Source: a virus | Length of the DNA stretch: 43,208 nucleotides | IMG/VR virus record: IMGVR_UViG_3300049435_000021 | Location: 1 to 43,208 of that record | Reading direction: 5' to 3' (one strand) | Shown: positions 36,903 to 43,190 of the stretch, in pieces | Position numbering within the stretch: position 1 is the stretch's first letter | Layout of the letters: each line of letters starts with the position of its first letter | Notes under the pieces: model-generated | The model's database searches: none | The model's input: only the letters and a program-made list of their open reading frames with translations | Told to the model about the DNA's origin: nothing | Made by a program: the position numbers and the translations under genes

Positions 36903-38489
36903 TCAGTTGATGTCCAGTAACCGGCCCTTACCCTTTCGGACGGTACCAGCCTCTGGCTTGCTGGCAGGGCGAGCGCGCCCCAGCCAGAATTCACGCAGCC
37001 GAGCGATCTTCTCGCTCTGCTGCTTCGCAAGCGGCACAACGTCTTTTGCTGCCATGAGCAAATCATCGGTTGTGATTTTGCGAACGCCGTCATTGAACGC
37101 CGTACGCAGCGCATCAGGTACCAACGCGGCCATCTCGGCACCAGTGAATGTGTCGGTTGCCTCGGCAACACGATTCAAATCCACCGGCGCGATACCGCCG
37201 TTCGGCCCTGTGTCATAGGTACGCATTGCTGACGACAGGACCGCTGCACGCTCGACTGTGGTTGGCAGGTCAACCCACCAAACCTCGTCAAAGCGGCCCT
37301 TGCGCAACAGCTCCGGTGGAAGCTTCTCGGCATTGTTGGCAGTTGCGATAACGAACGCTTCACCTTGCCGATCCTGCATCCATGACAGCAGCGCTCCGAG
37401 CGCGTCAGCACTTACCCCGCCGTCTCCGGCCTCACCGCTGGCACCGGCGAGCGCTTTCTCGATTTCGTCAACCGCTACGATGCAGCGGCCCACGGCCTCG
37501 ATAACGCCTAATGCCTTGCGCAGGTTACCTTCTGACTCACCAACGTATTTCGACTTGAGCGCTCCGAGGTCCAGTTTGATCAGCGGCACTTGCCATTCAC
37601 CGGCGAGGGCCTTGAACATGTAGCTTTTCCCGCAGCCTGGAATCCCGACCAGCACAGCACCTTTCGGTGATGGCAGCCCGTAGGCGCGTGCCTCAGGGCT
37701 GAACGCTGTTGCCAGGCTTGCCGCCCAGCTTGTCAGGTTCTCAAGTCCGCCAACGGATTTCAGTCCGCGCGGCAGAGGTTCGATCCATTCCAGCAGGCCA
37801 TCCTTCGCGATCTTCCGCTTCTTCTCGGCGGATATGATGCCAGGGTCGATCTGCTTGAGTTGAACGATGGACTTGGCGAAGGTGGCTTGCGCCTCTTCAC
37901 CCGAAAGCCCAACCGCCGCATCTATTGCCGCGTCACGCGTACCGTTCATAATGTCCGGTAGATCCTCGATGTACGGCTCAACTGTTGCGTCGAGCAGTTC
38001 ACCGATTTCTTCGCGGTCAGGCAATGGCCACTCCAAAACTGTTGCATGGTTTGCCAATTCGGCGGGAACGTCCTTAGTTGGTGAGATCACAATGATAGCC
38101 TGCGCGTCGTCTTGATCCCTGCCGGGGAGCGAGCGAGCCAGATTCTTCAAGGCACGCAACGCAATTGGTCCGGTAGGTCCGCTAATCCATGCGGGGAAGT
38201 CCCGCAACACCCAAACTGTACGCTGACCCGCAGTCGTGTCGATACGTTTCAGTGCTTCGTCAGGGTCTTGCGCGGCATTCTCAATTGCCCCGTAAGGATT
38301 AAGGGGCTTACCCGAGTAATCGGTGAAACCTGCTGCCACGTCCCAGAATTGGGTGAGGAAACCGGCCAGGGCCGCAGCCTCGTAGAGGTAATCCTCCACG
38401 CGTGCTTCTTCCCCGGTCACAACCCATAGAAGCGGGTTGCGTGCGCGGAGTAGTGCGGCTATGTCCAGCATGACGCTTTGTGATTTCAT
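36903..38489 (-). CDS. AAA+ ATPase (Ycf46/FtsH-like)
   Basis: This 528-residue protein has an N-terminal domain (residues 1-240) that starts like Ycf46-type ATPases (LLRARNPLLWVVTGEEARVEDYL). Its AAA+ module has Walker A GIPGCGKS (282-289), a pore-loop-like KSKYVGESE (312-320), Walker B CIVAVDEIEKAL (336-347), sensor 1 ATANN and an Arg finger in RKGRFDEVWW. A helical lid follows. It probably remodels a protein or complex using ATP. It has its own promoter, long leader and start-associated element. The phage role is unknown. Confidence 0.85.
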   Translation of the reverse strand: MKSQSVMLDIAALLRARNPLLWVVTGEEARVEDYLYEAAALAGFLTQFWDVAAGFTDYSGKPLNPYGAIENAAQDPDEALKRIDTTAGQRTVWVLRDFPAWISGPTGPIALRALKNLARSLPGRDQDDAQAIIVISPTKDVPAELANHATVLEWPLPDREEIGELLDATVEPYIEDLPDIMNGTRDAAIDAAVGLSGEEAQATFAKSIVQLKQIDPGIISAEKKRKIAKDGLLEWIEPLPRGLKSVGGLENLTSWAASLATAFSPEARAYGLPSPKGAVLVGIPGCGKSYMFKALAGEWQVPLIKLDLGALKSKYVGESEGNLRKALGVIEAVGRCIVAVDEIEKALAGASGEAGDGGVSADALGALLSWMQDRQGEAFVIATANNAEKLPPELLRKGRFDEVWWVDLPTTVERAAVLSSAMRTYDTGPNGGIAPVDLNRVAEATDTFTGAEMAALVPDALRTAFNDGVRKITTDDLLMAAKDVVPLAKQQSEKIARLREFWLGRARPASKPEAGTVRKGKGRLLDIN

Positions 38490-38814
38490 TTTGTCTCCAA
38501 TCGTCGTTGTGGCTTATCTCATCAGCGATTTGGTAGCCATCCAAACCGGACCCGCTGCTAGGCAACGGGTTTCGATTGAAGGAGACAAGGAACGTCAGAC
38601 GTCGCTGGTAACACTGTCGCGGCCAACTCGTAACGTGGTGTCCCACTGGCTGGTGTTATGCAACTAACTCTCCCGTGCTAGTCATCTGTTCCTCTAATGA
38701 ATTTCGTCGGAACCTTTGTCCATCTAACCCCGCGCTACTAGCTAACGGGGACTGGTGTCCCAACCCGGTAGCGACATCCTGGTTTGAAGGGGCTTTCCGG
38801 TCTGATCTACGATC
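38490..38814 (-). promoter_or_regulatory. Long structured leader of the AAA+ gene
   Basis: These 325 bases between a promoter and the AAA+ start hold no sizeable gene. They contain the start-associated element (38490-38502) and its inverted near-copy CGATTGAAGGAGACAAGG (38573-38590). They also hold a stem ACCCGTTGC/GCAGCGGGT near 38549-38571 and a CCCCG/CGGGG stem near 38729-38751. There are four very short frames (8-11 codons). Pairing of the inverted copies would hide the ribosome site. Confidence 0.55.
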
Positions 38815-38843
38815 AGCCTAAAGGGTGTATATACACTTGTCAA
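38815..38843 (-). promoter_or_regulatory. Sigma-A-like promoter with palindromic operator
   Basis: On the minus strand, TTGACA (38843-38838), a 17-base spacer and TAGGCT (38820-38815) form a good -35/-10 pair. The spacer contains the perfect palindrome GTGTATATACAC (38825-38836), the same core found twice in the RHH gene. It should drive the AAA+ gene and the genes after it. Confidence 0.75.
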
Positions 38844-38954
38844 GTACCGTATAGCACCAGCTAACTCTAATCGCCCGTCGCCGGCGAGTGTCGCCGCTGG
38901 TCAGCGTGTTCCTATGAATATCCCAGCAACTCACCAATTTTCACACCAGTCACA

Positions 38955-38967
38955 GCTGTGGCACAAC
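38955..38967. repeat. Palindrome family 2, near-perfect copy
   Basis: GCTGTGGCACAAC, intergenic, next to the terminator-like stem that follows. Confidence 0.75.
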
Positions 38968-39022
38968 AAAAGACCCCGCGCGACCAGGACTTATCTCGAA
39001 AGTGCCTGTGTCGCACGGGGTT
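38968..39022 (-). terminator. Terminator after the membrane-protein genes
   Basis: CCCCGCGCGAC and GTCGCACGGGG pair with one unpaired base, and on the minus strand the stem is followed by TCTTTT. It separates the lysis-region transcript from the AAA+ promoter. Confidence 0.7.
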
Positions 39023-39046
39023 TCAGAATAGCGGTTTGACCTGCGG

Positions 39047-39133
39047 TTATCGGCTGAACCCATTCACAATCGCCGAAGCCAGCGGCAGACCGCAGAACAA
39101 CCACCACCACAACGAGACATCAGTGCGGCCCAA
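39047..39133 (-). CDS. Possible very small membrane peptide
   Basis: A 28-residue frame from TTG at 39133 reads with DVSLWWWLFCGLPLASAIVNGF, a convincing membrane segment. It overlaps the preceding 38-residue gene by 14 bases. The start is weak, so this is only a candidate. A role in lysis would fit the neighbourhood. Confidence 0.32.
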   Translation of the reverse strand: MGRTDVSLWWWLFCGLPLASAIVNGFSR

Positions 39134-39236
39134 TATGACTCACATAGACGAACAGGAAAAGCATTGCTACGTAAGCGATTCCGACCCCGATAATCAAGGG
39201 CCAGAGACTACTGCCCGCACGCTTTCCGCGCCTCAT
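39120..39236 (-). CDS. Small membrane protein
   Basis: A 38-residue frame, MRRGKRAGSSLWPLIIGVGIAYVAMLFLFVYVSHIGPH in outline, has a basic start and one strong membrane segment. AAGGCGG lies at good spacing before ATG at 39236, and the start overlaps the end of the 160-residue gene. Topology fits a small holin-like or spanin-like lysis accessory, but that is inference. Confidence 0.5.
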   Translation of the reverse strand: MRRGKRAGSSLWPLIIGVGIAYVAMLFLFVYVSHIGPH

Positions 39237-39690
39237 CCTGCACCGCCTTGTTGTGCTCGCGCAGATCATTGGCTTTGGCTACCTGCGCCAGGTACTCCTG
39301 CTGTATCGGCCTCATATACTGCTGGTAGACCGGATCGTTTTGCGGCAGAGCACGTACCTCGGCCGGTACCGAAAGAGAATCCACGATGGCTTTCTGGAAA
39401 CCGTCGCGTTCAACCTTGGCAGCCGCCGTCTCAGCCGAAGTTGAAACATTAAGGCGGATAGCGCAATTGCGTGCCTGTGTCACCGAAATCATGACCCACG
39501 ACACGGCGATGATAATGACGAGGCTGACGACGGTCACCAGCCCGTCGCCTTTGACGACGATGGGGTGATCGGGGTTTTTACGTACTTTACGCGCGCACAC
39601 AAACCAGTTGATACCGTAGCCGAGCAGCAAGCCGATTATCAGCGTGAACACATAGGGCAAAGTAACATGTGCGACAAGCCAATTGAACAT
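39208..39690 (-). CDS. Two-membrane-segment protein of the lysis region
   Basis: This 160-residue protein has two membrane segments, MFNWLVAHVTLPYVFTLIIGLLLGYG and GLVTVVSLVIIIAVSWVMISV, joined by a basic loop (CARKVRKNPDHP). A long soluble C-terminal part follows with helical character and a final Cys. AAGGAG precedes ATG at 39690. The layout could serve an envelope-spanning lysis step. No family is recognised. Confidence 0.68.
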   Translation of the reverse strand: MFNWLVAHVTLPYVFTLIIGLLLGYGINWFVCARKVRKNPDHPIVVKGDGLVTVVSLVIIIAVSWVMISVTQARNCAIRLNVSTSAETAAAKVERDGFQKAIVDSLSVPAEVRALPQNDPVYQQYMRPIQQEYLAQVAKANDLREHNKAVQDEARKACGQ

Positions 39691-39692
39691 AT

Positions 39693-39959
39693 CTATTCTC
39701 CTTTTTCCTTGTCGTAGGTGGCGCGCTGACGGATTAGATACCCGAACCATGCCGCCATGTTGCCCGTCCAGGCCAGCGAAATCGTTTGCGGCACAGCAGC
39801 TCCGGTGAAGTCGCCAGTAGTCACACCGCTAACGATATAGAACATGATATAGAGCAGCGTCACCACACCGAAGCCGAGGTGCGGCGCATACTTTTCCTGA
39901 AACATTCTGCGGCGCAACGGTACCCGAGCCGGAATCTCTTCGGGCGCTCGATGAGTCAT
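39693..39959 (-). CDS. Small membrane protein of the lysis region
   Basis: This 88-residue protein has a basic N-terminus (MTHRAPEEIPARVPLRRRMF) and two membrane segments, LGFGVVTLLYIMFYIVSGV and a weaker one near TISLAWTGNMAAWFGYLI, then a charged end. The start overlaps the previous stop as ATGA. Size and topology are holin-like, but another holin candidate lies nearby, so it may be an antiholin or partner. Confidence 0.65.
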   Translation of the reverse strand: MTHRAPEEIPARVPLRRRMFQEKYAPHLGFGVVTLLYIMFYIVSGVTTGDFTGAAVPQTISLAWTGNMAAWFGYLIRQRATYDKEKGE

Positions 39960-40345
39960 ATACACACTCCTAGAACAGGGTCGAGGTGCAGGCCCAGCAA
40001 CTCGCACGACTGCTCGGTCGGTGGCTCAGTCGTCGTTGTCGTCGTTGGCGGAACTGAGTCAGGTGACTCAGTCAGGCTAGACGGCAACGGGATCGGCGGG
40101 CTGACCGGCCTAACAGGAATGGGCCGTGCTGGCGCTGACGCTGACGGACTAACAGCTGGTACCGAGGGTGGTTGCACAGGTATCGCGGGCGCAGGCAGAG
40201 GAGCGTCAGCAGGCGGCGCAATCACGGCGGGCACCGAACTAGACGGAGAAACCGCAGCGGTATTCGTCGGAGTCGATGACGAAACGCCAACTCCCACAAC
40301 GGTTACCGCCGCGATTATCCCAGTGAACAGCAGCGATTCACGCAC
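39956..40345 (-). CDS. Exported Pro/Ser-rich protein with TESPDS repeat
   Basis: This 129-residue protein starts at GTG 40345 with a membrane anchor or signal peptide (MRESLLFTGIIAAVTVVGVGV), followed by about 80 residues rich in Pro, Ser, Ala and Val and a Thr-rich run. A short end contains two Cys (SCELLGLHLDPVLGVCI). The repeat-coded TESPDS lies in the low-complexity part. It may span the cell wall, as a lysis accessory or surface protein. Confidence 0.65.
   Translation of the reverse strand: MRESLLFTGIIAAVTVVGVGVSSSTPTNTAAVSPSSSVPAVIAPPADAPLPAPAIPVQPPSVPAVSPSASAPARPIPVRPVSPPIPLPSSLTESPDSVPPTTTTTTEPPTEQSCELLGLHLDPVLGVCI
40053..40072. repeat. Palindrome family 1, copy 10
   Basis: ACTGAGTCAGGTGACTCAGT, read as Thr-Glu-Ser-Pro-Asp-Ser in the exported Pro-rich protein. 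Confidence 0.9.
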
Positions 40346-40556
40346 TGCGTTCGTGCTTCCCTACCGTCTTGTTCGACGGGCCAGCCACCACTGCACCGGT
40401 AGTGCCGAAAACCGTTACAGCCCAAAGCACCCAACCCGCAGGGTTAGTCGGCCACGGCTGCCCACTCTGAGCCCACATCACAACTCCCGGCCCGATAACC
40501 GTGCTGACAAACGAGAGAATACCTTTCCAATATGCTTGCCATTTCATAGTTTTCAC
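40338..40556 (-). CDS. Holin-like membrane protein
   Basis: This 72-residue protein has two membrane segments (GILSFVSTVIGPGVVMWAQ and AGWVLWAVTVFGTTGAVVAGP) and a basic C-terminus (NKTVGKHERSA). The length, topology and position next to the lysin genes fit mycobacteriophage holins, which release lysins by opening the membrane. It is coupled to the hydrolase gene by an ATGA overlap. Confidence 0.68.
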   Translation of the reverse strand: MKTMKWQAYWKGILSFVSTVIGPGVVMWAQSGQPWPTNPAGWVLWAVTVFGTTGAVVAGPSNKTVGKHERSA

Positions 40557-41410
40557 CTTCCTGTTGGGACACCTGGCACCGGAGGCATGTTGTCCGGTAC
40601 AAACGGAATCGTCGGCGGTTGCAAATTCGGGGGGCAGAACGACCAGAACGGTTCTACGTCACTGCCCGACACCGGAACACCGGGCTGCGCAACATAATTC
40701 GCTTCGTGCATGATGACACCGTCTGAGCCGGTCCAAATATGCTCCTCGGACTGTGCCTTGCTGATGATGTAATGACCACTCAAATTGATTGCGAACCAAC
40801 CAGGTCCACCACACTGTGGGCCACCGTTGGCGTACGGATCGTGTGTGTCGTAGAACGCCGACGAGCCAGGCGGCACCGGCCTGTTCTGATTCAGCCCGCC
40901 AACCTCGTCCGTCCAGAACTGCACGAAAGGTGTATGGACATAAGGGTTGTGGTAGATACCCGTGCTCGGTTGCGGCGCGCCGAACATAAACAGGTTACTC
41001 GTTGTGCCTGTCTCACTAGCCAATTGGATCGCCGGTGCATTGCCCAGACTGAACCCCGCAATGACACACGAATTGGCCCCGCCGCAGTGCGCGTTGAACG
41101 CTGCGTGACCTGCTGCCATAGCTGCGTTCGCTTCTGCGGTAGTGTCTTTCGTGATGTCGGCACCCCACGTCACCTGGAATATGTGGTCGTTGTCAACCCA
41201 TCCGCCAGCAACGAATTGTCCTCTGGCGGAACCGCCGCCGTTGCCGTCGCCGGGATCGGTGTTGCCGCCGAACACAATCCAGTATGTCGGTTGTGTCCTG
41301 CCCATGATTAGCGCCAGTCCGCTACCAACGAGAACACAAGCCAGGCAGGCAACAATCATTCCATACCAGTGCTTGCGCCACTGTTGCGCGGCATTCCTAA
41401 CTGCGTTCAT
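40553..41410 (-). CDS. Membrane-anchored PE-PPE-like serine hydrolase (lysin B candidate)
   Basis: This 285-residue protein has an N-terminal anchor (YGMIVACLACVLVGSGLALIMG, about residues 16-37) and an alpha/beta hydrolase domain. The nucleophile elbow is CVIAGFSLGNAP (Ser 121); likely acids are Asp 188 or 191 (FYDTHDPY) and the His is 213 (SGHYII). The TAEANAAMAAGHAAF stretch before the elbow resembles PE-PPE esterase domains of mycobacteria. In the lysis region it could replace lysin B and cleave mycolic-acid esters. The C-terminus is Pro-rich. Confidence 0.72.
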   Translation of the reverse strand: MNAVRNAAQQWRKHWYGMIVACLACVLVGSGLALIMGRTQPTYWIVFGGNTDPGDGNGGGSARGQFVAGGWVDNDHIFQVTWGADITKDTTAEANAAMAAGHAAFNAHCGGANSCVIAGFSLGNAPAIQLASETGTTSNLFMFGAPQPSTGIYHNPYVHTPFVQFWTDEVGGLNQNRPVPPGSSAFYDTHDPYANGGPQCGGPGWFAINLSGHYIISKAQSEEHIWTGSDGVIMHEANYVAQPGVPVSGSDVEPFWSFCPPNLQPPTIPFVPDNMPPVPGVPTGR

Positions 41411-41435
41411 TCCTGTTCTCTTTCATAGTGTTTGA

Positions 41436-41441
41436 TACACT
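41436..41441 (+). promoter_or_regulatory. Extended -10 promoter for the only plus-strand gene
   Basis: TGATACACT (41433-41441) fits TGN plus a -10 hexamer TACACT. Seven bases separate it from ATG at 41449, so the transcript would begin at or one base before the start codon and be leaderless, a common mode in mycobacteria. No clear -35 is seen. Confidence 0.55.
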
Positions 41442-41448
41442 GTCAGCC

Positions 41449-41742
41449 ATGACGACCAGCAATGTTGTTTCCGAGCTAGCCAACAAATGGTGGCCTTTGC
41501 CGCCCGAAAAGTTCTTCACTGCACAGCGTGCGCCAGACATGTGGTTCGGCGACGAGTTGCCGCCTACCGCACAAGACGAGATGCGCAGTCCTCTTGTGAC
41601 ACAGTCGAAAATGATAGTGCAGATGCAAGTCAGGCAGTCACTCGGTGCCGCCCAGCGTCGACACGCAGAACGAAAAGAAGCGCTCCGACGTGCCATAGCC
41701 CGCTCCCGTGTTGGCAAGCGGGCCAAGGCATCCCGGAACTGA
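41449..41742 (+). CDS. Only plus-strand gene, hypothetical
   Basis: This 97-residue protein reads MTTSNVVSELANKWWPLPPEKFFTAQRAPDMWFGDELPPTAQDEM, then a basic helical end (AAQRRHAERKEALRRAIARSRVGKRAKASRN). Its composition is more protein-like than the opposite frame, which is Cys/Arg/Ser-rich. It lies tail to tail with the lysin gene, one base between the two stops, and has a leaderless-type promoter. It looks like an independently expressed cargo gene. No family is recognised. Confidence 0.65.
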   Translation: MTTSNVVSELANKWWPLPPEKFFTAQRAPDMWFGDELPPTAQDEMRSPLVTQSKMIVQMQVRQSLGAAQRRHAERKEALRRAIARSRVGKRAKASRN

Positions 41743-41743
41743 G

Positions 41744-42628
41744 TCAAGTTTTCTTCACCGCAACAACGTCCTCGGCGATGGCGTCGACCAGCGTACGGTC
41801 TTGTCCCTTACCGTTTTTGCCTAGCTGCGGCCACGGGCGGGCCACCTGGTCGCGCACGTCTGCGAGCGCGTTGACAACCGTCTTGCCCTCCAACTGCGGC
41901 CACCCGGTAGCCTCGTTGGGTCGGTTAGGGTCTGTCGGGCCTAGCAGCTGATCGCTGATAAGCCTTACACGAGTGAGCAATTCAGCCTGCTCCGCATCCG
42001 ATAGTGCCATGAGCCATCCTCCTGCTGCGTAGTGTGTCCACTGTCCGAAATCTGTTTGTAGTGCTTCGTCGTAATCGCATTGCACGCCACCGACATACAC
42101 GTACATGCCGCCTGGTCGGTTGAAGTTCTGATAGATGTGGGCCCGCTGGTCGAGGTTGCCGCCCGACCACGCTGAGGTCTGCCACCCCCACCGTATAGTC
42201 CCGTTGTCGAAGCAGCGCTTGACAACCCAATAACCGCCGTACACACCAACATTCTCCACTCCGAGCACCTGCGCAGCGCCGCGCAGGTAGTCGTCAATGG
42301 CCCCTTGCTGGCCTGGTGAGGCGTCGATGTCGCAGCTGAAATAGATTGGCCTGTCACGTCTTCCGCCGCAGGCCAGCACTTGGTTCAGCGCGCGTTGCGC
42401 ATCGAGTTGTCCCGCACCGAAACCGGCGAGCATCCTGTCCGCTGTTGTCTCCCAGTTGGATACGATGTCCACCCCGCTGTCCAGCAGGTCACGCGCCTCA
42501 CTCGGCAGTAACAGCTTGCCGGGCAGGCTTGGGCCTCCGTCGCTGAGGTAGCGGCAGACGAAATCGTAACCGGCGCTTTTGATTACAGAGCCGCTGGGTC
42601 TGCCGCCCGCATAGTCGAGTCCCCTCAT
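41744..42628 (-). CDS. Lysin with DUF1906 glycoside-hydrolase-like domain
   Basis: This 294-residue protein carries the DUF1906 TIM-barrel pattern: MRGLDYAGGRPSGSVIKSAGYDFVCRYLSDGG, VSNWETTADRMLAG, RPIYFSCDIDASPGQQGAIDDYL, GVYGGYWVVKRC and WGWQTSAWSGG, ending near VQCDYDEAL. Acidic residues of the CDID and WET segments are candidate catalytic ones. The C-terminal part (ALSDAEQAELLTRVR) is helical and may help wall binding. It should digest peptidoglycan glycan at lysis. ATG overlaps the preceding stop as ATGA. Confidence 0.88.
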   Translation of the reverse strand: MRGLDYAGGRPSGSVIKSAGYDFVCRYLSDGGPSLPGKLLLPSEARDLLDSGVDIVSNWETTADRMLAGFGAGQLDAQRALNQVLACGGRRDRPIYFSCDIDASPGQQGAIDDYLRGAAQVLGVENVGVYGGYWVVKRCFDNGTIRWGWQTSAWSGGNLDQRAHIYQNFNRPGGMYVYVGGVQCDYDEALQTDFGQWTHYAAGGWLMALSDAEQAELLTRVRLISDQLLGPTDPNRPNEATGWPQLEGKTVVNALADVRDQVARPWPQLGKNGKGQDRTLVDAIAEDVVAVKKT

Positions 42629-42801
42629 TTAGTTCCTCCTAACACGTTGTCGATGTCTGATTGTGCTTGTGCTAGTGCGTAATTCAGTGCCTCCAATGTG
42701 TAGTTGGACAAGTCGTAAGTCGCCTCGTTGATGGTTCGACCTTCCGTGAATGGGTCGTGATGTTTGACGAATCGTCCTGTGTGCGAGTCTCTTTCACTCA
42801 T
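42625..42801 (-). CDS. Small hypothetical protein upstream of the lysin
   Basis: This 58-residue protein, MSERDSHTGRFVKHHDPFTEGRTINEATYDLSNYTLEALNYALAQAQSDIDN and onward, is soluble with a helical second half. ATG at 42801 overlaps the HNH stop as ATGA and its own stop overlaps the lysin start. The longer frame to 43047 only shadows the HNH gene. Function is unknown. Confidence 0.63.
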   Translation of the reverse strand: MSERDSHTGRFVKHHDPFTEGRTINEATYDLSNYTLEALNYALAQAQSDIDNVLGGTK

Positions 42802-43190
42802 TCGCCACCACCCTCGTTGGGTATCTTGTCTGCGGTGCCGAGGTTCACCGCTGCTGTATATCCTTGCAGCGCATGCTCGTAACGCAGTGTGCCCTTGTAC
42901 CGGGAGAGCGGATACGGTAGGACACCGTTGTGATTCTTGAGCGCGGTCATCAGGGCATGAATTGTGTAATGGCAGTTGTCGCAAGCCATTACGAGGTTGA
43001 CGCTGGTGGACGTGCCACCGCACACTACCGGCAGAATGTGATGCCATACGAACCGCAACGGCTTAGGCGTATGGCCCGCTGAGCACGCGCAATAGGATGC
43101 TGGCCCAACAGCTTTCAGTACCTCGCCGACCGATCCGTCAGCGAAGGTCACCGTCTTGTGCGGCGTGTGCAGCACGTTCACCGCTTCCAC
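42798..43190 (-). CDS. HNH endonuclease upstream of the lysis genes
   Basis: This 130-residue protein has RFVWHHILPVVCGGTSTSVNLVMACDNCHYTIHALM, a clear HNH motif with HH, central Asn and final His, plus Cys residues (CACSAGH, CDNC) that hold zinc. GTG at 43190 with AAGGAAACC ahead is the likely start, though the frame may extend past the window edge. It could be a homing nuclease or a DNA-processing enzyme. It differs from the HNH protein near terminase. Confidence 0.8.
   Translation of the reverse strand: MEAVNVLHTPHKTVTFADGSVGEVLKAVGPASYCACSAGHTPKPLRFVWHHILPVVCGGTSTSVNLVMACDNCHYTIHALMTALKNHNGVLPYPLSRYKGTLRYEHALQGYTAAVNLGTADKIPNEGGGE

Larger units (their letters stand above)
38844..39046. 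other. Noncoding region between promoter and membrane genes
   Basis: It holds a near-perfect family 2 palindrome (38955-38967) and a terminator-like stem. I see no gene or second promoter in the rest. Confidence 0.5.

Noticed and set aside
38521-38814. Possible tRNA in the AAA+ leader (GGGTTTCGATT resembles a T-arm)
   Set aside because: No matching stem for a T-arm, no acceptor or anticodon arm could be drawn. The bases belong to other hairpins and the inverted start-associated element.
38958-39452. 164-residue plus-strand frame over the membrane-protein genes
   Set aside because: It is antisense to genes with good ribosome sites and membrane segments, and shows no recognisable domain.
41397-41747. 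116-residue minus-strand frame opposite the plus-strand gene
   Set aside because: Composition is rich in Arg, Ser and Cys with no recognisable features. The plus-strand frame reads better and has a promoter.
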